Shown: in pieces, positions 56,542 through 64,000 of the stretch
How positions within the stretch are numbered: the first letter of the stretch is position 1
Layout: each line of letters starts with the position of its first letter
From: Chaenocephalus aceratus
Taxonomy: Eukaryota > Chordata > Actinopteri > Perciformes > Channichthyidae
Assembly: GCA_023974075.1 (NCBI GenBank)
Contig: CM043790.1
Coordinates: forward strand, 5,664,281-5,728,280
Reading direction: 5' to 3'
Length of the DNA stretch: 64,000 nucleotides
Notes under the pieces: generated by a model
Seen by the model: only the letters and a program-made list of their open reading frames with translations
Told to the model about the DNA's origin: nothing
The model's database searches: none
Program-made: the position numbers and the translations under genes

Positions 56542-59500
56542 CCCAGGTAAAGGTTGCTTGTGCCTCATCCTGTGTTTCAGGTCGTATTGATCACCTAATT
56601 CAGATAAAGGATTCTCCCAGTGCCAGAGGCAGAGAGGAGCTGGTCGCTCAATGTAAGATAGACACGTACGGCCGCTGCAGGGCCTTGGCGTCAGGCTACG
56701 AATTGCTCTGTGCAAACATCCCGCATCTCTTAGCTGCTTCTGTCCCAGTCTGGGAGGGGGGGGGGGGGGGGGGCGGGGGCACCTTTCATCCCACTGCTCT
56801 TTGTGCTTATGCATCCAAACATTGCATTTCTCTCCGCTCTGTAAGCACACACATCCATGTTGATGTCCTTAGAGTGAATGTTAGCGAAGGCGTTAGGTGG
56901 GACTACACCGTGTTTAACATCATGTGCAAGATATATAGTATTAATGCACTTCAATGTCAGAAATGTGAGGATTCAGATTTCCTCAATCATGTCCTCATGT
57001 TTCAATCAAACTGTCGTCAGGTCTCAAAAGGCTCTGCAGTATAATTCAAGTCCCCACCCTTCCTGAAGCAGGAGTCTGTGTGGAAGTAAAATCCAAATCA
57101 GGAGGCTCCAGAAAAGCAGGAGAAAAGTAGTTTATACTTGAAACACAAAACCATTAAAAAATTGTTTTAATAATTGTCCACTTGTGATCACTTCAATGTC
57201 GTGTATTTTAATTGGACTTAAAGTTCAACACACGCAGACAGCACAGGGGGAGCAGCTCAAGCACTACTTTATCTAATGAGGAAGCCACCTAATGGCTCTC
57301 TTCAGACACACATCATGACCACTCGTAACATCAAGTCGAATGTGATAAATACACATAGGCTACTTTAAATGACTGGTGAGTAATGCTGCAGTGCATCATC
57401 AGCAAACACTGTGTGAGCCCAAGCTTGAACCTCGGCTACGTTTTGAAACAGGTCACAGAGTTAAGAGTTACGTTATTTTTCTGAAAAAGCAAAAAAACTT
57501 ACTTTTAATATATTAACAGAAGCATTTTGCGGCAACTTGTGCAACCGAGTCCAAGTTGCAGCCTCATATTTTTCATACAAAATTGGGTGTTAAAGGTGGG
57601 GTAGGTAAGTTTGAGAAACCGCCTCGAGATCGCTAGAATTTGAAAATACACAACCGGAGAAAATATGCCACTTCCTTCCAGAGCCCCTCCCCCAACACAC
57701 ACGAACGCGCACATGACCAATTAGGGCACAAGATCAGTTTGTGCCCCGATGGGAGGCTGACAGGCAGGTAGGCCTACCTGCCTGTCAGCCTCCCATCGGG
57801 GCACACACTTATCTCGTTGTAGTTTTTACAGTATCACGGCTTCCACAGATGACATTTTTTTATGGATTTGTTGTCAAAGCACTTAAGATATTCATTGCTA
57901 TCGGGATGTTAAGAGCATTCAATGGAATATAACACAAAGTGTATCTCGAGCCGGTTTCTGAAACTTACCTACCCCACCTTTAAGCCCATAGATAATTATA
58001 ATATGCTGAGAGGCACAAACTTGGGCTAGTAAAAGCTGTGTGCCTTGATTATAATTATATATGTGGCAAACACATGATTATGACACTTATACTTTTCATT
58101 CAGCTGATTAATCTCCACATATTAACACCGCTTTCATGTTTTTTGAAGATTAAATGCAATCGGCAGAAGCAAAACTCTATTGGATTCTGAACACCGCTAA
58201 GCTAACGGCTGCTACGTTTAATTGAGTCACTTGTTAGCAACCGCTGTTTTATGACTCATATAGCTTCAGGCAAACACAGCTTGTGTTACTCACAGACATT
58301 ATTTCAGGCTTATAACGAAAACCATTGCATTTTGAAACGAGGGAACCGAAAGTGGTTAAATGCTGACTCAATTCTCAGTTTTATGACTCACATCTGCGCC
58401 ACTCTATTATTGTGGTGCTATCTGAGGTGAAACATCATGGCAATGGTAATTTCTTCAGGTTTTCTTTTTCACAGGGCAAGGCTAGCACTAAGCTAGGCTA
58501 GCACTAACCTAGGCTAGCACTAACCTAGGCTAGCACTAAGCTAGGCTAGCACTAAGCTAGGCTAAACATAGCCAAGTAAAATGTGTGGTAATCAGTGTTA
58601 AGATAGAACAAGCTTAAAGGGTGAGGACTAAGTGGTTGCTTGGGAAAACGAACGTCTGGTTAGGCATATATCTTCTCTATGAGACCTTCTAGTGCTGTGT
58701 ACTAAAGTGGCGAGAGTCCTTCCTGTACCATGTCTTTGCTTGTCCAATATATATATATATTTTACGTTTTATTATCCAAATGCGTTTCCTTGTGTGTTAA
58801 AACTGTAGTCCATTCTATGTTTTGTACTTTTCTGTTTTACTGCAATTCCATGAGCCAAGCCCTGCAGGTGGTCCGTACACGTTTGGAAATGTAACCAAAC
58901 AAATACAAACCAAATACCATGCTGAAATAACCAAGTGTACAACAATGTCCTTTAGATCTTCTTGTGAAACCTAGACAGAGTGGTGTCATGTGTGTACTCT
59001 ATGTATTTGTCTCTAATATGTGATGCTTCTGAACGTGTGGGATATTTAGGAAATGTATCCAAGTAGCTGTAATACTTTAATCAAGTTGAACTGCAGTTCA
59101 CACCTCTGACATGTGGTGCTGTGTGACTGTGATCCTCCCTGTTCAGACGGGATCGATGGACACAGGACGCTCGTAGACAAGGCTGGGAAGAGGGACATGG
59201 AGGAGGACTACAGAACAGGTGTTTGTGTGTTTCTATCTGTGTTGGTCTGTAGATATGTGTGTGTGCCCTGTGAAACAGAAACCTTCCTCTCTTTGTGTAA
59301 AGACAAACTACATTTGTGTTTTAAAGCTTAGGTGCGCTGATTTACTTTATATCATTTGTTGGTTCAGGTTTCTCTGTGACTCTCTGCCATGTTGGATAAT
59401 AAAAGCTTCTTCTTTGATGCAGATATCTTGGTATCTAAAGATATTAATTTCCCATATGTTATTGTAAGCACAGCTCCTGTCAAACTGCCCTTTGTTGCTC

Positions 59501-60172
59501 CGCCTCCACAGGTGCCCAGAGAACAGCCGATGGAGACATCATCCGCACTGTCATCGACTTCCTGTCGTACCTTAAACTTAAAGGTATGCTCATGCTTTCT
59601 GTGTCAACGTTCCTCAAAGTGAGGGTTATACTACAGAATGTGGAATGGAACATTTCTTCATTATTAACTTTACCACACAGACTTCCTCCACGACCATTGA
59701 CCTTGACAAAAAGGCAATGCGACCTTTCCATTGGATTTTGGAATACTGCAGAATATCATCTTTGTGTCAAACAAACATTTATGATACTTAAACGTTTTTG
59801 ATCAATAGGATATTCTGCACATATTAACATATTAATATCATTTTTTAGATTTTGTAAAGGTAAATGCAATGGCTAGAAGTTAAAAGCTAACCTTAGGCTA
59901 TGAACAAACTACAAACGTCACAAGTGCAAACGAGATAGTCATTTAAAAATCAGAGCAGTAACACTGACTGTCAAAAGGACACTAAAGTGTTTAAGTGAAG
60001 GTCAGATATATATTTGGTAGCTATGGCTGGTTTGTGAGTACATGACGAGCATTGTGATTGGCTGACCCTCTTATGTCTGTATACTGTACTTGTGTTGGTG
60101 TGTGTTGCAGAGATGGGAGCCTTGGACAGCCTGCCTTCCTCTGTGACATCAGATGAACTGGCCAACCCCTAA
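52896..60172 (+). CDS. galn: galn, galanin/GMAP prepropeptide, complete
   Basis: Coding exons are 52896-52976, 54271-54325, (56581-56652 cassette), 59147-59218, 59512-59583 and 60111-60172, all with GT-AG borders and in phase. Without the cassette the product is 113 residues, with it 137. It has a signal peptide (MQRSFGIFCVSLIFCAALS), a short propeptide ending in the dibasic KR (31-32), then galanin GWTLNSAGYLLGP plus HGIDGHRTLVDKA, followed by the amidation/cleavage signal GKR (59-61) and the galanin-message-associated peptide (62-113) with the conserved IIRTVIDFLSYLKLKE. Galanin is secreted and acts on galanin GPCRs in feeding, sleep and pituitary control. The invariant GWTLNSAGYLLGP makes the call certain. 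The predicted hormone is 26 residues, three short of other fish. Confidence 0.98.
53000..54270 (+). other. galn intron after the signal-peptide exon
   Basis: About 1.3 kb of AT-rich sequence. I see no exon, RNA gene or bounded transposon in it. Confidence 0.6.
54271..54325 (+). CDS. galn: galn coding exon 2: galanin 1-13
   Basis: 55 nt: AKEKR and GWTLNSAGYLLGP plus one base. It carries the invariant receptor-binding N-terminus of galanin and ends CCCC|GTAAGT. The next exon decides residue 14: His by skipping, Arg by including the cassette. Confidence 0.98.
54343..54417 (+). repeat. (AC)n tract at the start of the pre-cassette intron
   Basis: 75 nt of uninterrupted AC beginning 17 nt after the 5' splice site at 54326. 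AC repeats bind hnRNP L. The tract is complementary to the GT tract at 56486-56538 at the other end of the same intron. Confidence 0.97.
54418..56485 (+). other. interior of the galn pre-cassette intron
   Basis: About 2.1 kb of AT-rich sequence with a 24-bp minisatellite (55767-55862) in a purine-rich GGATGAA-type stretch (about 55560-56100) and an AAT repeat at about 56289-56322. No coding exon was recognised. Confidence 0.65.
55767..55862 (+). repeat. 24-bp minisatellite, four copies
   Basis: The unit GGATAAAGGAATGGAGGGGT plus GAAT is repeated four times with few changes. The minus-strand Pro-Ser-Ile-His open frames across it are artefacts. Confidence 0.9.
56486..56538 (+). repeat. (GT)n tract before the cassette exon
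   Basis: 53 nt of GT ending 42 nt before the 3' splice site at 56580. UG repeats bind TDP-43 and CELF proteins, known to modulate inclusion of neighbouring exons (as in CFTR exon 9). Confidence 0.97.
56581..56652 (+). CDS. galn: galn cassette exon, 24 codons in frame
   Basis: 72 nt between TGTGTTTCAG and AAT|GTAAGA. Joined in, it encodes RRIDHLIQIKDSPSARG, then REELVAQ and a split Tyr codon, and keeps the downstream frame. I recall a very similar alternative exon (RRIDHLIQIKD...) in cyprinid galanin transcripts, so it is conserved and probably functional. It brings Arg-Arg right after galanin 1-13 and breaks the hormone's C-terminal half away. Confidence 0.9.
56751..56779 (+). repeat. G-rich run after the cassette exon
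   Basis: Nearly 29 G residues begin about 100 nt after the cassette 5' splice site. Intronic G runs bind hnRNP H/F and often enhance the upstream splice site; here this is only a possibility. Confidence 0.7.
57594..57979 (+). mobile_element. TTAA-flanked MITE, copy 1, in a galn intron
   Basis: The ends AGGTGGGGTAGGTAAGTTT and its near inverse AAACTTACCTACCCCACCT are flanked by TTAA at 57590-57593 and 57980-57983. It is 386 bp. TTAA duplication is used by piggyBac and Kolobok elements. It is similar to 61111-61452. It holds a 66-bp perfect palindrome. Confidence 0.88.
57740..57805. repeat. perfect 66-bp palindrome in the TTAA MITE
   Basis: Two 33-nt arms (TGTGCCCCGATGGGAGGCTG and on) meet at GG|CC. 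The sister copy at 61.2 kb has only one arm. Confidence 0.97.
58145..58285 (-). repeat. dispersed repeat, copy 3
   Basis: Inverse of the family at 770-900 and 30757-30900 (CAGCGGTTGCTAACAAGTGA). It sits in the last long galn intron. Confidence 0.5.
58479..58566 (+). repeat. 16-bp minisatellite
   Basis: AGGCTAGCACTAAGCT is repeated five times, with G or C at one position, in the intron between the cassette and the galanin C-terminal exon. Confidence 0.93.
59147..59218 (+). CDS. galn: galn exon: galanin C-terminus and amidation site
   Basis: 72 nt, with acceptor CCTGTTCAG and donor AACAG|GTGTTT. It encodes HGIDGHRTLVDKA, GKR and DMEEDYRT. Other fish read about SDKHGLA before GKR, so three residues are absent here. 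Confidence 0.96.
59512..59583 (+). CDS. galn: galn exon: GMAP core
   Basis: 72 nt, with acceptor GCCTCCACAG and donor TTAAAG|GTATGC. It encodes GAQRTADGDIIRTVIDFLSY plus LKLK, the most conserved part of GMAP. Confidence 0.95.
60111..60172 (+). CDS. galn: galn last coding exon
   Basis: 62 nt after TGTGTGTTGCAG. It encodes EMGALDSLPSSVTSDELANP and a TAA stop at 60170-60172. The ALD.L start matches vertebrate GMAP. Confidence 0.94.
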
Positions 60173-60490
60173 TATCCTCACCTCCATCAGCCCGAGTCAT
60201 GCTTCTGCTATCCGGACCCCCTCCGTCTTACATGTCCCCTTCCTGTCCTACCATCCATACCCTGACGCTGGATTTGTCCTGGCTCCAGAGATCTGCTTCT
60301 TTGACTCTTGGAATGATTGTCCCCCCAATACAAATATGAGATCTGTCTGCTCCTATGTAAATAAGAAGGTCAGCGAGTGTCTGCTGGCTGTGGGACGATC
60401 TGTTCACAAGCTCACTGTATTGTCATCTTAGTATTCTTTCATCTGATTTAAGAAAATGGAGGGAAATTAATAAACAAATGGCACTGGACT
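60173..60490 (+). other. galn: galn 3'UTR with polyadenylation signal
   Basis: About 300 nt after the stop lies AATAAA at 60469-60474, the first canonical signal, so transcript cleavage is expected near 60490. Confidence 0.8.
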
Positions 60491-60734
60491 TAATTTGGAG
60501 TTGATTTCTTTACATAAGTATCACCACATGAATCACTTAGATTACAGTACATAACGTATCTGATGTTTTTCAAGCAGGTGAGGACAGTGGATTCACAAAT
60601 GATCATAATAATCAACACATGTCTGAAATACTTCTACTCACTAGGAAGTAATGTTTGTTATAAAACCTAAAATCCAGCTGTGAATTGGAAGGATTGTATA
60701 CATGTTGGACTTGTCTTCATCAGAGGCGAGAAGT

Positions 60735-61110
60735 AATTAAGTAGGCCTATATTTACTCAAGCACTGTTCTTAAGTACAATTTTGACAGACTTGTACTTTA
60801 CTTGAGTATTTCCATTGAATGCTACTTTAACTTCAACCCCACTACAATTTAGAGCTGAATTGTGTACTTTTACTCCACTACATTTATTTAATACCTTTAG
60901 TTACTTTACAGATCTGGATGAAGTTAAATATAATCAACTCTTAAATCAGACTTTAGTTCCACGAGTAAATCTGCACAATGACTACTTTTGGTACTTTTAG
61001 TATATTTTGATGGTAATACTGTTGTACTTTTACTTGAGTAACATTTTGAATGCAGGACTTTTACTTGTAACAGAGTATTCCAACACTCTGGTACTTCTAC
61101 TTTTACTTAA
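60735..61110 (+). repeat. interspersed repeat, same family as 26890-27940
   Basis: It has the same succession of blocks, uninterrupted as far as 61106, where a TTAA MITE has inserted. It continues after 61456. Confidence 0.75.
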
Positions 61111-61452
61111 AGGTGGGGTAGGTAATTTTGGAGAAACCAGCTCGAGTGCGCTAGAATTTGAAAATACACAAAAATCTGCCTCTTCCTCACAGAGCCCCTC
61201 CTCCAACACACACGAACGAGATAAGTGTGTGCCCCGATGGAAGGCTGACAGGCAGGTAGGCCATCCAGTTACTTTAGCCGGGCCGGCTCAGATGATTGGT
61301 CGTGCTTTTTACAGCACTACGGCTTCCACAGATGACATTTTTTAATGGATTTTTTGTCAAAGCACTTCAGATATTCATTGCTATCGGGATGTTAAGAACA
61401 TTCCATGGAATATAACAAAAAGCGTTTCTGAAATAAATTACATACCCCACCT
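61111..61452 (+). mobile_element. TTAA-flanked MITE, copy 2
   Basis: Same ends as copy 1 (AGGTGGGGTAGGTAA left, TACCCCACCT right), flanked by TTAA at 61107-61110 and 61453-61456. It is 342 bp. It contains a single arm of the palindrome present in copy 1. Confidence 0.86.
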
Positions 61453-61963
61453 TTAAGTACAAGATCTGAATACTTCTCCCGCCTCTAGTTTTCATGCAAC
61501 TTTCTACTTCACTACATGTCAGGGACTAAGCAGTAAGGCAACAGGACACAGGAGTGGTTTACATAAACTGTGTTTTTTATTTACCCAAAAGTCCAAAGAA
61601 AACATCATAAATCAATCATTTTGAATAACTAGGCCCATAAAAGAGGTCAACAGAAAAGACCTCAAAGAAACATGGCATCAACTTAACACTTCGGTGTTAA
61701 CTCAACAAACTGACCTGCTACAATGAAAAATCAAGGAAACCAGATAGTGCCTTGGCCAAACCAAGTTGAAACCAAGGGATAATTAATAGTAACAGAATAC
61801 ACAAAGGACACTGACAAAACCCAAATCCCCCCTTTGACATGGAAGCAGGTGGTTTGTCCCAATCTGTCCAAATTGTCTCCTTGCTGTATTTATGAGTCCT
61901 CAGCGCTCGGCCACACCCTTTGCTGAACCAGGAAGTAACCTCCCCCAATGGACATGGTTGTCA

Positions 61964-62287
61964 CTGGGTGTTTCTCAATCTCGAGTACGCTTGCTTGGTA
62001 GCACACGTCTTCCGAGCGTCTTGCTTCAGAAGCGAGGCAAGAATACTTCCTGGCATTCGGAAAACAAAGAGTGGAACAGGCTAGCAGCAAGTGTGCAGGT
62101 GTGCGTCATATGAGAGGCCCCGCCTTACATTTTCCACCACAGATTTGGGGAAATTGGTCCGTGCGCAAAGCATTGTGGGGATTGTTAGACCGCGGAGTCC
62201 ACACATGTGCAGCCTCGAAATTTCTCCAAACGAAGTACGCAGGGCTCGGTAGAATTCCAAGTATGCTGGACATTGGAACACCCACTG
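61964..62287. mobile_element. possible MITE
   Basis: CACTGGGTGTTTCTCAATC at the left and CATTGGAACACCCACTG at the right are imperfect inverse ends about 320 bp apart. No gene. Confidence 0.5.
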
Positions 62288-62488
62288 TCACTATCCGATC
62301 TGCCGCCCTGCCCTATCTGCAGTGCGCATGTGCGAGATGGTCCGCCATATTGGACAACTCCGTACGGCAACCCAAGTAGGACACTTGACACAGTGGCTTT
62401 TGGCAAAGCACAAAAAGAAAACTCGAGAGAGATGAGTTATTGTTATTACAACGTGACTTCACTATTATTTAACAACTCTTTTTATTGG
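62288..62488 (-). repeat. fragment of the 20689-21118 MITE family
   Basis: It is about 85-90% similar by eye to 20765-20985 on the other strand, including ATGGTCCGCCATATTGGACA and GACACTTGACACAGTGGCTT. The outer ends are missing. Confidence 0.8.
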
Positions 62489-62843
62489 GTTCATTTATTT
62501 GGGGTTAAGTACATTGTCAGAATAAGTGAGAAATTGATTTAACTTCTGTTAGACAGCTATCATACTGAATAAATATTTACTGTGAATGTATGCAAAAATG
62601 TATGGCATATAGCTGTCTAACATATATGATGATGAAACACTCTCACCCAATTGCAGTAGCTCAATGAACATCTATCATTTCAGATCAGAGCACCTACCTT
62701 ACCAGAAAGGTACCAGAGTGTATAGAATGTATTGTCTGAAATACTCATACATCAAATTATTAGAAGCAGGAACATAATTTATAACACACAATGAACATTA
62801 ACACCAATCTGAACATTTTCAAAACACCCATTACTTCATATTT

Positions 62844-62985
62844 TCAAGCAATTTCCTTCAACTGTTTCTTTACACTTTTCACAAGGTCCTGTATTTTTGT
62901 GAAATGTAGTAACCGGCCAACTTCTCCCTCTCGGTGTACTCCACGTTTTGAGAATTCAGCCATCCTCTGAAGCACTCTTGAAAAG
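62844..62985 (-). CDS. possible terminal exon of an unidentified gene
   Basis: On the minus strand a strong pyrimidine tract (CCTTTCTCTTTTCAAG) precedes a frame reading LQRMAEFSKRGVHREGEVG, LLHFTKIQDLVKSVKKQ and LKEIA, stop at 62844-62846. The helical, Lys-rich composition and clear stop look like a real C-terminus. I do not recognise the family and cannot exclude a repeat-derived frame. Confidence 0.35.
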
Positions 62986-63179
62986 AGAAAGGAAAAACAG
63001 ATTAACTTAAATATGTGAACTGTGAGATGAAAAAGAAAAAGTATCACATTTAGTTTTGAACATTCACTGTGATTGGGTCTATTATCCACGGAATACACCG
63101 TATTTAATTTTTTTCTTAATTTACATGATTTAATTTCATATTCTGTTCTTGTAAATATCATGTTCTAGTATATTGCATG

Positions 63180-63332
63180 TATATACACTTTTTGCACTAC
63201 TTTTTATTTTGTATTTTTATTATATATGTTTCATTGTTGGAGGAGCTCAGGTCAGAAGAATTGCATTGACATTTCTACACTGTAGCTGCTCAGCATATGA
63301 TGATAAAACCTTTGAATCTTGAATCCAACACT
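63180..63332 (+). repeat. retroposon 3' tail
   Basis: AT-rich sequence ending GATAAAACCTTTGAATCTTG, then AATCC. Fish non-LTR elements commonly end in this way. Family uncertain. Confidence 0.4.
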
Positions 63333-63574
63333 TTTTTCGGTGGAAAATCCTAAATTGTAGGATAGTTTGGCCATAACAATGCTTTATGATTATATTTCTA
63401 GTGAGAAGTGTATATTTTACTTTCAGAATCTAACTCCAGTGGATGTGTAGGATCTATGTATACTTTACACCCGTAAATTACCCGTGACGTCAGCGCAACG
63501 GCCATACTGGAGTACCAAAACAGACACCGTATTACGTCATACCTGTTCAATGTTTGTTTTTTACCAGACATACA

Positions 63575-63797
63575 ATGGTTAACTTCTGTGCCATTGTTGG
63601 CTGCGGCAACAGAGGTGATCGAAACAGGGGGCCGAAGTCATTTTACAGGCTGCCGGCGGTTATAACACACCAGGGTGAAGCAATGTATGCACTTTCAAAG
63701 CGTCGCCAGGAAACATGGCTCAATAGGATCGGACGGGAGGATCTCAAACCATCCAACCACAACTATACTCGCGTTTGTGGGGATCATTTCACGGCAG
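63575..63797 (+). CDS. THAP-domain protein, first exon, continues past the window
   Basis: ATG 63575 encodes MVNFCAIVGCGNRGDRNRG, SFYRLPAVI, the Trp of RRQETWLNRIGRE and HNYTRVCGDHFTAG, then CACGGCAG|GTAAGT. The C-x4-C and C-x2-H pairs, the spacing and the HF after the His are a complete C2CH THAP finger, about 75 residues. THAP domains bind DNA. The upstream 63340-63455 is shared with a repeat at 51880-52130, so this is more likely a transposon-derived or multicopy THAP gene than a single-copy host gene. No stop within the domain. Confidence 0.8.
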
Positions 63798-64000
63798 GTA
63801 AGTGTCGGGTTTTACATACAAACATTGAAAATGAACATATAACCCACTTACTAAGACATGCATCTTAACAAGGAAATAGGAATCCTGGAGTCTGTCATCG
63901 ATTGACATATCAGATTGTGGAGTATCTACAAAGTAAAGTCATCCCTTGGCTCAGGTCATCTTCACACCAGTCTGTCCCTGCAGCGCTTCGTTTAACTGTA

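Overview
The window is vertebrate DNA, almost certainly from a ray-finned (teleost) fish. It has split genes with GT-AG introns, long AC/GT microsatellites, a teleost-type galanin precursor and dense fish-type transposons (L2-like and RTE-like LINEs, Tc1, hAT, PIF/Harbinger, Ty1/copia). Three loci read convincingly as host genes or host-derived coding sequence. These are cfdp1 (minus strand, first six coding exons, 17731 down to the left edge), the neuropeptide gene galn (plus strand, complete, 52896-60172), and a decayed 3' end of a replication-dependent histone H3 gene (minus, about 50021-50215). A THAP zinc-finger first exon opens at 63575 and leaves the window.

Layout: 1-17.8 kb is cfdp1. 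Its introns hold a Tc1 transposon (1753-3378), an L2-like LINE (6197-about 10130) that itself carries a MITE, and further non-autonomous DNA elements. 17.8-47 kb has no host gene I can recognise. It holds a truncated Ty1/copia retrotransposon (22424-24807) cut off by an L2 3' fragment that carries a PIF/Harbinger MITE, a repeat split by a hairpin-rich MITE (27071-27764), a textbook hAT element with a perfect 8-bp duplication (29073-29595), and a long L2 copy (33182-about 40930) opened by three later insertions, the largest an RTE-like LINE with a 15-bp target duplication. 47-52 kb holds a roughly 3.5-kb inverted-repeat-bounded element with a YqaJ-type exonuclease relic and a THAP exon pointing at each other and a histone H3 3' end between them. 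52.6-60.5 kb is galn. 60.5-64 kb is again transposon-derived sequence plus an unidentified possible terminal exon.

The galanin locus is the most informative part. The gene has a separate 5'UTR exon, six coding exons (one a 72-nt in-frame cassette) and a polyadenylation signal. Skipping the cassette gives a 113-residue precursor with a predicted 26-residue amidated galanin, shorter than the usual 29-30. Including it gives 137 residues and places an Arg-Arg directly after galanin residues 1-13. The intron before the cassette starts with a 75-nt AC tract 17 nt from its 5' splice site and ends with a 53-nt GT tract 42 nt from its 3' splice site. In the pre-mRNA these are complementary and could bring the intron ends together. 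All gene calls rest on reading translations and splice sites by eye. No database search or alignment was run.
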